A stretch of DNA of 64,000 nt from assembly GCF_014218295.1 (NCBI RefSeq), contig NZ_AP023287.1:4836001-4900000 (forward strand), read 5' to 3'. The stretch is from Mycolicibacterium litorale. Lineage in GTDB: Bacteria > Actinomycetota > Actinomycetes > Mycobacteriales > Mycobacteriaceae. Below the pieces are notes generated by a model. It did not search any database and was not told where the DNA came from. It worked only from the letters and a program-made list of their open reading frames with translations. Made by a program: the position numbers and the translations under genes. Each line of letters begins with the position of its first letter. Positions within the stretch are counted from its first letter, which is position 1. Below are positions 36,096 to 44,545 of this stretch, piece by piece.

Positions 36096-37029
36096 CGAGG
36101 GCCTCGCCCAGCGCGGAGAGTTGGCCGATCTGCCAGCTCTCGAACGAGTCGGCGCCGGGCGGCATGGATTCGGTGACCTCGACGACGGGCACCCCGGCCT
36201 GTTCGGCGGCGGCCCGGATCTGTTGCGGCACGGAACCTTCGGTCTGCACGTTGTAGATGAGGACGTCGACGCCGCGATCACCCAGCAGCCGCAGGAACGC
36301 GTCCAGGTCGGCGGGCGACGGATCGCTCTCGTGCGCGGCGGCGGCCCGGTACCCCTCCGGCGTGCGGTTCACCAATCCCACGGCGGCGGCCATGTCGTCG
36401 AAGACGCCCTCAGTGGCGGCGTAGGTCCTGCCGGCGGCGGTGGCGCGCAATGAGCCGACGACCTGGTGGTAGGGCGCGAGGGAGTCGCCGAACTCGGCCT
36501 GCCGTTCGGCGAAGTAGTCCTGCGCTTCCGGTGCCAGCTTGCCGAGTTCGGTGGTGACCGCATCGGCGACGGCCGTCACTGCGGCGGGGTCGTACCAGAC
36601 GTGCGGGTTCTCCTCGCCGTGGGCGCCCGCCCCGCCGCCGCTCAGTTGAACCGCGTCGATCACCGGTGCGTCCGGCGCCGATCCTTCGGCCAGTTTCGTC
36701 GCCCACTCGTCGTAGTGACCGCCGTTGACGACGATGAGCTGCGCGTTCTCGAACAGCGCCGCATCCTTGGGGGCGGGTTCGAAATCGTGCGGGTCGACCG
36801 ACGAGCCGGCCACCACGGTGTCGACGGTGGCGCACTGGCCCGCGAGCTGGGACACGATGTCGCCCCACTGGTCGACGCTCACCACCACCGACAGCGGCTG
36901 GGTGGGGCAGTCACCACCGGGCTGGGCGGTCGAAGACTCCTGGTCCTGGCCCGAGCATGCGACCGCGGCGAACGGAATGACCGTGGCCGCGAGGCCGGCC
37001 GCCAGGACACGTCGGGGATGCAGATTCAC
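36082..37029 (-). CDS. znuA: ZnuA-type zinc-binding lipoprotein of the ABC importer
   Basis: A 315-residue cluster A-I (TroA-like) solute-binding protein. It has a signal peptide with lipobox AVAC (Cys near residue 25). Metal ligands are suggested by SVDPHDFEP, EENPHVWYDP and a later acidic residue, and a short His-containing loop (GAHGEE) lies beside the second site, as in zinc-specific ZnuA proteins. The start is GTG, with TATCAT exactly at -12 to -7, so the transcript is probably leaderless; that -10 box lies inside the Zur-type palindrome. Confidence 0.84.
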   Translation of the reverse strand: MNLHPRRVLAAGLAATVIPFAAVACSGQDQESSTAQPGGDCPTQPLSVVVSVDQWGDIVSQLAGQCATVDTVVAGSSVDPHDFEPAPKDAALFENAQLIVVNGGHYDEWATKLAEGSAPDAPVIDAVQLSGGGAGAHGEENPHVWYDPAAVTAVADAVTTELGKLAPEAQDYFAERQAEFGDSLAPYHQVVGSLRATAAGRTYAATEGVFDDMAAAVGLVNRTPEGYRAAAAHESDPSPADLDAFLRLLGDRGVDVLIYNVQTEGSVPQQIRAAAEQAGVPVVEVTESMPPGADSFESWQIGQLSALGEALGVGG

Positions 37030-37035
37030 CGATTA

Positions 37036-37041
37036 ATGATA
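37036..37041 (-). promoter_or_regulatory. -10 element TATCAT of the znuA promoter
   Basis: Read on the minus strand, TATCAT spans -12 to -7 relative to the GTG at 37029, the placement expected for a leaderless transcript. It overlaps the Zur-type palindrome at 37037-37051, so a bound repressor would block RNA polymerase. Confidence 0.6.
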
Positions 37042-37051
37042 ACGGTTTGCA
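37037..37051. promoter_or_regulatory. Zur-type 7-1-7 palindrome at the znuABC promoter
   Basis: TGATAAC-G-GTTTGCA (minus strand TGCAAAC-C-GTTATCA) is an imperfect 7-1-7 palindrome, with outer AATG/CATT bases extending it to 19 bp (37035-37053). The shape is that of Fur/Zur family boxes. It is weaker than the three boxes further along, but its overlap with the -10 element supports a role in zinc repression. Confidence 0.65.
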
Positions 37052-37074
37052 TTTCCAGATGCGATTCGGCCGGT

Positions 37075-37911
37075 TCAGGCGCCGGTGGCCACCGGACGCG
37101 ACGGATCCGCACACCACTGCGACCACGATCCGGGGAACAGCGCCGCCTCGACGCCCGCGGCGCGCAGCGCGGCGACCAGGACGGCGGCGGTGACGCCCGA
37201 ACCGCAGTACGCGCCCACCGGCCCCGGCGAGGGTCCGAGCGACGCGGTCAGATCGGCGGCGGAGCGGAAGGTCCCGTCAGCGGTCAGCACCCCGGTGCTG
37301 GGCGCGTTCTCGGCGCCGGGGATGTGGCCGGCCACCGGATCGACCGGCTCGCTCTCCCCGCGGAACCGTTCGGGCGCCCTCGCGTCGAGCAGCCGTCCGC
37401 CGAAATGTGCGGCGTCGTCGGCGGTGAGCGTCGGCAGTGCGCCGCGGTACAGATCGCGGTGCGTGAGGTGCACATCGCCCGGCGCCGCCGTGACCGGACC
37501 GCTCTCGAGTGCACCGCCCGCCCTCACCCAGGCGGCGAGTCCGCCGTCGAGGATGCGGACGCCGTCCACCCCCGCTGCCGTCAGCACCCACCATGCCCGT
37601 GCCGACCCGGCGCGATTCCAGTCGTCGTAGACCACGGTGAGCACACCGTCGCGCATCCCCCACCGGCGCGCCGAGGCCTCGAGGGCCGCGCCGGAAGGCA
37701 GCGGATGCCGGCCGCGGCCGGTGACCGTGTGGTCGGTCAGCTCGTCCTCGAGCGACACGTACACCGCGCCGGGCACATGGCCGCGCGCGTGGGCCTCGCG
37801 TCCGTCGGGCCGGGCCAGCTCCCAGCGGACGTCGAGCACGGTGACCGGGCGACCCGCGGCGAGGTGCTCGGCCAGCTGCGCCGCGGTGATCAGGACGTCG
37901 GCACGTGTCAC
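37075..37911 (-). CDS. Tandem-rhodanese sulfurtransferase, 3-mercaptopyruvate type
   Basis: A 278-residue protein with two rhodanese domains; the active cysteine loop of the second is CGSGVTA, the form found in 3-mercaptopyruvate sulfurtransferases (thiosulfate enzymes have CRKGV/T). It moves sulfane sulfur from 3-mercaptopyruvate to thiophilic acceptors in the cytosol. It is divergent from bluB and sits behind the znuA promoter region without sharing the Zur box. Its metabolic link is not evident from the neighbours. Confidence 0.82.
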   Translation of the reverse strand: MTRADVLITAAQLAEHLAAGRPVTVLDVRWELARPDGREAHARGHVPGAVYVSLEDELTDHTVTGRGRHPLPSGAALEASARRWGMRDGVLTVVYDDWNRAGSARAWWVLTAAGVDGVRILDGGLAAWVRAGGALESGPVTAAPGDVHLTHRDLYRGALPTLTADDAAHFGGRLLDARAPERFRGESEPVDPVAGHIPGAENAPSTGVLTADGTFRSAADLTASLGPSPGPVGAYCGSGVTAAVLVAALRAAGVEAALFPGSWSQWCADPSRPVATGA

Positions 37912-37943
37912 GTCTCGATGGTCGCATCCCTACCCTGTGGGGT

Positions 37944-38585
37944 GTGACCGACCACGCGTTCACCGACGCCGAACGCCACGCCGTCTACCGGGCCATCGCC
38001 GAACGCCGCGACATGCGACGCTTCGTCGCCGGGGAGAAGGTCTCCGACGACGTCCTCGGCCGTCTCCTGGCCGCCGCGCACGCCGCTCCCAACGTCGGGC
38101 TCATGCAGCCGTGGCGGTTCATCCGCATCACCGACCCGGCCGTGCGGCGCGACATCCATGCCCTGGTCGACGAGGAACGCCACCGCACGGGTGCGGCGCT
38201 CGGCCCGCGGGGCGCAGAGTTCCTCGCCCTCAAGGTCGAGGGCATCCTCGACTGTGCCGAACTGCTCGTGGTGGCGCTGCGCGACGGACGCGAACAGCAC
38301 GTGTTCGGCCGGCGCACCCTGCCGCACATGGACCTGGCCTCGGTGTCGTGCGCGATCGAGAACATGTGGCTGGCGGCCCGCGCCGAAGGACTCGGCATGG
38401 GATGGGTGTCGATCTTCGACCCGGACAAGCTGGCCGACCTGTTGGGCATGCCGGACGGCGCGGACCCTGTCGCGGTGCTCTGCCTCGGCCCCGTCGCGGA
38501 GTTCCCCGACCGTCCCGCGCTCGAACTCGACGACTGGGCGTACGCCCGCCCGCTGGACGAGTTCGTCACCGAGAACTCTTGGTAG
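37944..38585 (+). CDS. bluB: BluB, 5,6-dimethylbenzimidazole synthase
   Basis: A 213-residue flavodestructase of the nitroreductase fold. RRDMRRF, APNVGLMQPWRFIRI and GRRTLPHMDLASVSCAIENMW (the last read in two parts) are diagnostic of BluB. It breaks down reduced FMN with oxygen to make the lower ligand of vitamin B12. The GTG at 37944 is preceded by TACCCT (37931-37936), a leaderless -10 box. It lies between the two zinc-transport clusters, and its 3' end faces the aztD stop 10 bp away. Confidence 0.88.
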   Translation: MTDHAFTDAERHAVYRAIAERRDMRRFVAGEKVSDDVLGRLLAAAHAAPNVGLMQPWRFIRITDPAVRRDIHALVDEERHRTGAALGPRGAEFLALKVEGILDCAELLVVALRDGREQHVFGRRTLPHMDLASVSCAIENMWLAARAEGLGMGWVSIFDPDKLADLLGMPDGADPVAVLCLGPVAEFPDRPALELDDWAYARPLDEFVTENSW

Positions 38586-38595
38586 ACAAGACGAC

Positions 38596-39765
38596 TCAGT
38601 GGTCGTGGCCGACGGCGCCGCTGAGCTCGTTCGGCGGCTGCTCCAGCGTCGCCGACGCGGTGACCGTGCCTGCCCCCAGGTCCACGAGGTGGATCTGCCG
38701 TGTCGCCGGATCGGTGACGTAGACCGCCTCCTCCCTGGTGAACACCGTCGGACGCGGCTCCTGCCAGTCGTCGGGTTCGGTCCACTGCCCGGTCACCGGA
38801 ATCGCTTTCACCGGCCCACCCGTCACCGGGTCGAAGACGTGCAGGCTGCCGTCGGTGCCGAGGATCAGCGCCTCGGCCTGCGGCCCCCGCGCCAGTGAAC
38901 GGAACGAGTAACTGACCGAAGGCGGCAGCGCGACGATCCTCATCTGGTTCGTCGTGGTGTCGATCAGCGCGAACTGCCCGGGGCGTTCCAGCTCGGCGTC
39001 CGGATCGACCTTCATGTCGCCGAGCGCGACCGGAGAGTCCTCATGGCCCTTGACCGTTCCGATCCGCCCGTACGGCGTCGGACTGGCGATCTTGGTGAAC
39101 GCGCCGTCGGCGTAGACGAGGGCACCGTTCTCGCACCCGAATACGACGGTCTCGTCGGCGGCCACCGTCTCCCCGTGGATGCCGGGGCAGTCGGCACTGC
39201 GCGCGATCTCCCGGTCGCCGTCGAGTGCCACCGCACCTGTGCGGTTGTCGGGGTCACCGAGGCTGTGCACCAGCGTGCCGTCGGCGAGGATGACGGCCAC
39301 GCCGTGGTGCGGCTCCGGCGTGGCGACGTTTCGCACCTGCGGCAGCCCGTCGCCCAACTGGTGCGGATCGAACGCGGTGATCTCCCCTGACCCGTCGGCG
39401 AACAGGACGGTGTTCTCGCCATGGGGCACGACGTGCCCGGGGTCGGAGGCGGTGAAGGTGTCGTCGGTCAGCCGGGCGTTCGCGGCGTCGAGCACCCGGA
39501 ACCCGTCCGCGGTCGTCACGAGCACGTGGGCGTCGTCCCCGGCCGGGTTGACGCGCAGGAACCCGTCGAGCGGGATGTCCTGTCGTACCTCGAGACTGGT
39601 GCCGTCGAGCACGTAGAGGCCGCCGTCGTAGGTCGCCACCAGCGGCTCGGCGACGGGTCGGTCCGGTGTCTCGGGCGCGGGTGCTGCGCCGTCCGAACAC
39701 GCGGCCAGCGCGGCGACGGTGACGGTGGCGGCGCCGACGCGAAACATCCACGGGGAATTGGGCAT
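38596..39765 (-). CDS. aztD: AztD-like zinc metallochaperone lipoprotein
   Basis: A 389-residue secreted beta-propeller protein with signal peptide and lipobox (VAALAAC). Repeated blades of the form DGTLVHSL/DPHQLGDG and histidine patches (GHVVPHGEN, PEPHHGV, terminal GHDH) fit AztD, the periplasmic chaperone that loads zinc onto AztC. The ATG at 39765 has AAAGGAG 5 nt before it. It follows aztC by 36 bp in the aztB-aztC-aztD operon. Confidence 0.78.
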   Translation of the reverse strand: MPNSPWMFRVGAATVTVAALAACSDGAAPAPETPDRPVAEPLVATYDGGLYVLDGTSLEVRQDIPLDGFLRVNPAGDDAHVLVTTADGFRVLDAANARLTDDTFTASDPGHVVPHGENTVLFADGSGEITAFDPHQLGDGLPQVRNVATPEPHHGVAVILADGTLVHSLGDPDNRTGAVALDGDREIARSADCPGIHGETVAADETVVFGCENGALVYADGAFTKIASPTPYGRIGTVKGHEDSPVALGDMKVDPDAELERPGQFALIDTTTNQMRIVALPPSVSYSFRSLARGPQAEALILGTDGSLHVFDPVTGGPVKAIPVTGQWTEPDDWQEPRPTVFTREEAVYVTDPATRQIHLVDLGAGTVTASATLEQPPNELSGAVGHDH

Positions 39766-39801
39766 GTTGCTCCTTTCGAGCATTCACGGGGTGGCCGGCG
39801 G

Positions 39802-40707
39802 TCAGCGCAGGCCGTTGACGATGGCGACGGTGTTGGCGCGCATCATGTCGAGGTAGGTGGCGCCCGGTGTGCCGGGCGGGCCGAGGGATTCGCTGTAGAG
39901 GGCAACGATCCGCACCCGGATCCCGGACTGTTCGGCGAGGACCCGCGCCAGCCGTTCCGGTTGCGAGGAGTCGACGAAGATCGCGGGCACCCCGGCCGAT
40001 TCGATGGCGGTCACCAGCGACTGCAGATCCGATGAGCTGGGCGCGGCCAGCGTGGTGCCGCTGGGTACGACGGCGCCGACGACCTCGAGGCCGAACCGGT
40101 CGGCGAGGTAGCCGAGCACGTGGTGGTTGGTGACCAGTTTCCTTCGGCCGGGCGGGATCTCGCCGAACTGCAGCGACATCGACGCATCGAGGGCCCGCAG
40201 CTGTTCGCGGTACCGTTCGGCGTTGCGCGCGACCGCCGCGGAATCGATGCCCTCGACCTCGCTGTTGACGGTCCGCTCGATGACGTCGACGGCGGTGATC
40301 ATGCGGCGGGGGTCGGTCCAGAAGTGCGGGTCGGGTGCGCCCGCGTCGTCGCCTCCGGTGTAGCGGATGGGGTCGACGTGGTCGCCGACGGCCACCGTCG
40401 GCACCCCGTCGTGCGCGGCCGTCTGCACATGTCGCTCCACGCCCTCCTCGAGGCCCAGACCGTTGGAGACGATCAGGCTCGCGGTGGACAGCGCGGCCGC
40501 CTCCTGCGCCGACAGCGCGAACGAGTGCGGGTCGGCGTTCGGTTTCATCAGCACCCGCACCGGCGCGGCGTCGCCGACCACATTGCGTACGACGTCTCCG
40601 ACGATGTTGGTGGTGACGATGATCTCGGGAGTGGAACGCGCTGTGCTGCAGGCGGTCAGCACCGCGATGACGAGTGCGAGGAGCCCGGCCAGGCACCGCC
40701 GGTTCAT
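39802..40707 (-). CDS. aztC: AztC-like zinc-binding lipoprotein of an ABC importer
   Basis: A 301-residue cluster A-I binding protein with a lipobox (VLTAC). The expected ligand positions are DPHSF, DPHFWTDP, TNHHVLGYL and a C-terminal acidic residue (YSESLG). It delivers zinc to AztB/AztA. The start overlaps the aztB-fusion stop by 4 nt. It is only distantly similar to the ZnuA-type protein at 36082, so the two importers come from different subfamilies. Confidence 0.8.
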   Translation of the reverse strand: MNRRCLAGLLALVIAVLTACSTARSTPEIIVTTNIVGDVVRNVVGDAAPVRVLMKPNADPHSFALSAQEAAALSTASLIVSNGLGLEEGVERHVQTAAHDGVPTVAVGDHVDPIRYTGGDDAGAPDPHFWTDPRRMITAVDVIERTVNSEVEGIDSAAVARNAERYREQLRALDASMSLQFGEIPPGRRKLVTNHHVLGYLADRFGLEVVGAVVPSGTTLAAPSSSDLQSLVTAIESAGVPAIFVDSSQPERLARVLAEQSGIRVRIVALYSESLGPPGTPGATYLDMMRANTVAIVNGLR

Positions 40708-42683
40708 CGGCCCGCCTCCACCATCAGTCCCGGCGCCACCTGGGTGCGCAGGGTCCTGGCGACGCGCAGTCCGTCGGCGTAGTCGATCTCGTAGACCTCG
40801 TGCGCGGCGGCGTTGTTCACATACGCGCGGTCGGAGTCGATCTCGATGACGGGGTCGGGGCCGTCGGTGCCGATGTCGCCGAGCAACGGGATGCGTGCGG
40901 TCTCGGCGCCGGTGGCGGCATCCACCGCGGCCAGCGTGCCGTCGCGGTGCAGGACGAGCACCGTGCCGTCACCGGCGGTGTTGACCGCCACGGCGTCCGA
41001 CGCCGGGATCGCCGTCCACGACCGCTGCCTGCTGTCGAGCACCCACACGTGTCCGCCCCCGATTCCGGCGAAGACGTCGGAGCGGTCGCGGTGGTTCATC
41101 GTGGTCGGCCGCGGCGCGGGTGCGTCCGGCGGGACAGGGATGGGTGTGGCGGTCACGTCACCGTCGCCGCCGGTCACGCGTATCGCGCCTGCGGCGCACC
41201 CGAAGACGGCCGCCCGCCGGGTGGCCATGGCCCAGGTGGCGTCGCGGCATTCGGCGCCGACCTCCGCTGTGGTGTCGCCACCGGCGGCGCGTACCGCTCC
41301 CGTCCGGTCGACGGTGACGATGCGGCCGCCGAGCGGCACCGCCGCAGCGACTTCGTCCCGGATCACGACCGGGCCGGGCTCCACCACCCGCTCGCCGAGA
41401 CGCTCGCGGTCCAAGACGTCGACTGCACCGCCGGTGGCCTCGACCGCCACGGCCGAGTTGTTCGCGGTGACCGAAACCGCGGGGCTGTCGAGGGTTCCGG
41501 CGACCGCCGGGTCGGTGGCGAAGTAGTGGTAGTGGTCGCCGTGGTCGAAGGTCCAGGCGCCGGCGTCCACGATCGTCGTGCGCCCACCGGTGCTCAGGTA
41601 CGCGAACCGGCCGTCGCCGGTGACGCCCTCCACGGGGCCGAATTCGCCTACCGGCAGTTCCGATTCCTCCACGGCGTCGTACACGGCGGTCGCACCCGAC
41701 GCCGGATCGATCAGCACGAGGCGGGTGAGTGGGCCGTCGAGTTCACGGGCCCCGGCGACCACCACCTCGTCGCCCTCGGGTTCGGCGGGCGGGGCGGCGG
41801 CGCCTGCGCATCCCGTCACCAGGCACACCGATGCCCACACCGCGGCCATCGGCCGGACCGTCGCGACGAGGCGCTTGACGGCCGTGGCCGCGAAGAACAT
41901 CAGCACCGCGACGCCCGCGATCGTCGCGCCGCCCGCCGTGTCGGCGTGCCAGGAGATCAGCAGGCCGATATAGACGGCGGCCGACCCGATCACGGCGGCG
42001 AGCGTCATCACCCGCGGTATGGACCGCGCCAGAAGCAGCGCCGTCGCCGGCGGGGCGATGAGCAGGGCGAGCACCAGCAGCGTGCCGACCACGTGGAACG
42101 ACGCGACCATCGCGACCGCGACGAGCACCGTCAGCGCCGGAACCGCGACACCGGGCCGCAGTCCGAGTGTGGCCGCCTTGCGCGGATCGAACGTGGCGGC
42201 CACGAACGCGCGGTGACCGACCACCACCGCCGCGGCGGTCGCGGCCAGCGCCGCACTCAGGGTGACGAGGTCGGCGGTGCGGACCGCCAGGACGTCACCG
42301 AACAGGAAGCCGGTGAGGTCGACCGCGAAACTCTCCGAGCGCGAGACGATCACGACTCCCAGCGCGAGCATGCCGACCAGCAGCAACCCGATGCTCGTAT
42401 CCGACGAGAGCCTCGACGAGCGGGACACCGCGGCCACGCCGATCGCCATCGCCACCGCCGCAATAAACCCGCCGACGAGGACGTTGGCACCGAGCAGGGC
42501 GGCGAGCGCGACGCCGGGCAGCATGCCGTGTGCCATCGCGTCGCCGAGAAACACGCTGCCGCGCAACAGCACCCAGCAGCCGACGGGTGCGCACAGGCAG
42601 GCGGCGATGACGCCGGCCGCCAGCGCCCGTACGACGACGTCCGCCTCGAACGGTGCGGTGAGCCAGGAGGTCATGCCGTACAC
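40704..42683 (-). CDS. aztB: AztB zinc permease fused to a C-terminal AztD-like propeller domain
   Basis: A 659-residue open frame. Residues 1-275 are an ABC-3 permease (LLRGSVFLGDAMAHGMLPGVA; HVVGTLLVLALLIAPPA) of normal family length. From residue 279 the frame continues with MAAVWASVCLVTGCAGA, which looks like a lipoprotein signal peptide with lipobox VTGC (Cys292), followed by about 365 residues of AztD-like beta-propeller with the metal-motif DHGDHYHYF. Either the protein is a true fusion, with the propeller outside the membrane, or a second lipoprotein is also made from the ATG at 41849. The GTG start is 12 bp from the divergent aztA start. Confidence 0.8.
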   Translation of the reverse strand: MYGMTSWLTAPFEADVVVRALAAGVIAACLCAPVGCWVLLRGSVFLGDAMAHGMLPGVALAALLGANVLVGGFIAAVAMAIGVAAVSRSSRLSSDTSIGLLLVGMLALGVVIVSRSESFAVDLTGFLFGDVLAVRTADLVTLSAALAATAAAVVVGHRAFVAATFDPRKAATLGLRPGVAVPALTVLVAVAMVASFHVVGTLLVLALLIAPPATALLLARSIPRVMTLAAVIGSAAVYIGLLISWHADTAGGATIAGVAVLMFFAATAVKRLVATVRPMAAVWASVCLVTGCAGAAAPPAEPEGDEVVVAGARELDGPLTRLVLIDPASGATAVYDAVEESELPVGEFGPVEGVTGDGRFAYLSTGGRTTIVDAGAWTFDHGDHYHYFATDPAVAGTLDSPAVSVTANNSAVAVEATGGAVDVLDRERLGERVVEPGPVVIRDEVAAAVPLGGRIVTVDRTGAVRAAGGDTTAEVGAECRDATWAMATRRAAVFGCAAGAIRVTGGDGDVTATPIPVPPDAPAPRPTTMNHRDRSDVFAGIGGGHVWVLDSRQRSWTAIPASDAVAVNTAGDGTVLVLHRDGTLAAVDAATGAETARIPLLGDIGTDGPDPVIEIDSDRAYVNNAAAHEVYEIDYADGLRVARTLRTQVAPGLMVEAGR

Positions 42684-42694
42684 TTCTAGCAGTA

Positions 42695-43354
42695 ATGAAA
42701 ATCATTTTCAACAGACCGGCACCGCCGGCCGCGCCGCAGACGCCCGTCGAGGTGCGCGGGGTCGACTTCGGTTATCCGTCGAACCGGGTCTTCCGCGGCC
42801 TCGACGTGTCGATCGCGCGTGGTGCGCTGACCGCGGTGACCGGATCCAACGGCTCGGGGAAGTCCACGCTGCTCGGCCTGCTCGCCGGCGTCCTGCGCCC
42901 GGAGCGCGGGACCGTCCGCACGGACACCTCCGATATCGCACTCGCGGTGCAGCGCAGCCACGTCACCGACACGTTCCCGATCACCACGGCGGAGGCGGTG
43001 ATGATGGGCCGATGGCGCCGCCTCCGGCTGCTGCGGCGCCCGACGGACGCCGACCATGCGGTGGTCGACCGCTGGCTCGCCGAGTTCGGGCTGACGGGGG
43101 TCCGGCATCGCAGCCTCGGCGAACTGTCCGGAGGCCAGCGCCAGCGGGTCCTGCTCGCCCAGGCCTTCGCCCAGCAGGCGCCGCTGCTGCTCCTCGACGA
43201 GCCGACCACCGGGCTGGACGCGGTGACCTGCGCACAGGTCGTCGCTCACCTGCGCCGCTTCGCCCGATCAGGGACGACGGTGGTCGCCGCCACCCACGAC
43301 GCCGCGGTGGTCGACGCCGCGGATCACCGACTCGACCTGGACGGACCGGGCTGA
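42695..43354 (+). CDS. aztA: AztA-like zinc ABC transporter ATPase
   Basis: A 219-residue ATPase with Walker [10 protein letters not shown], signature [15 protein letters not shown], Walker [13 protein letters not shown] and switch AATHD. It should power AztB. It is divergent from aztBCD with an 11-bp gap. The Zur-type palindrome overlaps its own first codons (MKIIFN is encoded by the box), and TACACT at 42679 may be the -10 element with a leader of only a few nucleotides. Confidence 0.82.
   Translation: MKIIFNRPAPPAAPQTPVEVRGVDFGYPSNRVFRGLDVSIARGALTAVTGSNGSGKSTLLGLLAGVLRPERGTVRTDTSDIALAVQRSHVTDTFPITTAEAVMMGRWRRLRLLRRPTDADHAVVDRWLAEFGLTGVRHRSLGELSGGQRQRVLLAQAFAQQAPLLLLDEPTTGLDAVTCAQVVAHLRRFARSGTTVVAATHDAAVVDAADHRLDLDGPG
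42696..42710. promoter_or_regulatory. Perfect Zur-type 7-1-7 box at the aztA/aztB divergent promoter
   Basis: TGAAAAT-C-ATTTTCA is a perfect 7-1-7 palindrome, as expected for mycobacterial Zur. It begins at the second base of the aztA start codon and lies 13 bp from the aztB start, so it can control both directions. Confidence 0.85.
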
Positions 43355-43370
43355 CACTAGGCTGGGCGAC

Positions 43371-44135
43371 GTGCCGGAATCATCCGTCGACCTCAACGCG
43401 GACCTCGGTGAGGGATTCGGGGTGTGGACGCTGGGCGACGACGACGCCATGCTCGAGATCGTCACTTCGGCCAACGTGGCGTGTGGCTTCCACGCCGGCG
43501 ACCCCGCCGGGCTGGCCCGCGTCTGCCGGGCGGCCGCCGCCCGCGGGGTGCGCATCGGCGCCCAGGTCAGCTACCGCGATCTCGCCGGCTTCGGCCGACG
43601 GTTCATCGACGCCACACCCGAGGATCTGACCGCCGACGTGATGTACCAGATCGGCGCACTCTCGGCCCTTGCCGCCGCCGCGGGTACCGCCGTCTCCTAT
43701 GTGAAACCCCATGGGGCGCTGTACAACACGATCGTCACCCACCGCGATCAGGCGCGCGCGGTGGCGGCCGCGGTGCACGCGGTCGATCCCCGGCTGCCCG
43801 TTCTCGGACTCGCCGGCTCGGCGTTCTTCGAGGAGGCCCGCGAGCTGGGCCTGACCACGGTCGCCGAGGCCTTCGCCGACCGGGCGTACCGGCCCGACGG
43901 CCAACTGGTGTCGCGGCGGGAACCCGGCGCGGTGCTGCACGATGTCGACGAGATCGCCGACCGCGTCATCTCGATGGTGACCGAGGGCCACGTCACCGCG
44001 ATCGACGGTTCCACCGTCGAGATCACGGTGCATTCCGTGTGCGTGCACGGGGATTCGCCCGGAGCGGTGCGGATCGCCACCGCCGTGCGGGACCGGTTGA
44101 CCGCCGGGGGCGTCACCCTCGCCCCGTTCAGCTAG
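43371..44135 (+). CDS. pxpA: PxpA, 5-oxoprolinase subunit A (LamB/YcsF family)
   Basis: A 254-residue LamB/YcsF protein with [10 protein letters not shown] at the N-terminus, CGFHAGDP and KPHGALYN. PxpA forms ATP-dependent 5-oxoprolinase with PxpB and PxpC, converting pyroglutamate to glutamate; no pxpBC are in this window, so partners must lie elsewhere. The GTG start has TAGGCT 7 nt upstream (leaderless). Its end overlaps the convergent ArsR gene by 8 bp. Confidence 0.85.
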   Translation: MPESSVDLNADLGEGFGVWTLGDDDAMLEIVTSANVACGFHAGDPAGLARVCRAAAARGVRIGAQVSYRDLAGFGRRFIDATPEDLTADVMYQIGALSALAAAAGTAVSYVKPHGALYNTIVTHRDQARAVAAAVHAVDPRLPVLGLAGSAFFEEARELGLTTVAEAFADRAYRPDGQLVSRREPGAVLHDVDEIADRVISMVTEGHVTAIDGSTVEITVHSVCVHGDSPGAVRIATAVRDRLTAGGVTLAPFS

Positions 44136-44451
44136 CGTCAGCCTGACGGTTCGCGCTGCGCACGACGCTGTCGAGCAACCCGGGGAGTGCGATGTCGACC
44201 TCCTCGCGCCGGAGCCGCTGATGGGTCAGGCCGTCGAGCACCAATCGCTCTGTGACACCGGCCTCCCGCAGGATCTTGAAATGGTGGGTGGCCGTCGACT
44301 TGTTGATGCCGTCGTAGAGCGCACCGCACTGCAGCGCTGCGCCCGCGTTGTACAACCGCCGGACGACCTCGAGGCGGACCGGGTCCTGCAGTGCCGCCAG
44401 CACCTGCTGCAGCGGCGCCACCGGAGCGGCGGTCACCGTGTCGTCCGCCAT
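44128..44451 (-). CDS. ArsR/HTH_20-type winged-helix regulator
   Basis: A 107-residue regulator with the winged helix [20 protein letters not shown] and [23 protein letters not shown]. There are no clear metal-ligand cysteines in the recognition helix, so it may sense an organic compound. The ATG at 44451 was chosen because the extension to 44526 runs into the operator. It faces the MFS gene at 44546 across two copies of a 16-bp operator-like motif. Confidence 0.78.
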   Translation of the reverse strand: MADDTVTAAPVAPLQQVLAALQDPVRLEVVRRLYNAGAALQCGALYDGINKSTATHHFKILREAGVTERLVLDGLTHQRLRREEVDIALPGLLDSVVRSANRQADAS

Positions 44452-44474
44452 GAGAGTGTCCTTCACCACGCAAG

Positions 44475-44490
44475 TTTGATGATCGTCAAA
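44475..44490. promoter_or_regulatory. Operator copy 1, TTTGATGATCGTCAAA
   Basis: A 16-bp inverted repeat (TTTGA-N6-TCAAA) lies 24 bp from the start of the ArsR-type gene. A near copy sits 37 bp away. The arrangement suggests autoregulation and control of the divergent MFS gene. Confidence 0.7.
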
Positions 44491-44511
44491 CCCAGCGTAC
44501 GCTCGATTGGG

Positions 44512-44527
44512 TTCGATGTCCGTCAAA
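44512..44527. promoter_or_regulatory. Operator copy 2, TTCGATGTCCGTCAAA
   Basis: A second copy of the TTTGA-N6-TCAAA motif with three mismatches to copy 1, ending 18 bp before the MFS start. A 37-bp offset places the two copies roughly on the same helix face relative to separate promoters. Confidence 0.6.
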
Positions 44528-44545
44528 CCTACCCGGGGGTGACCG

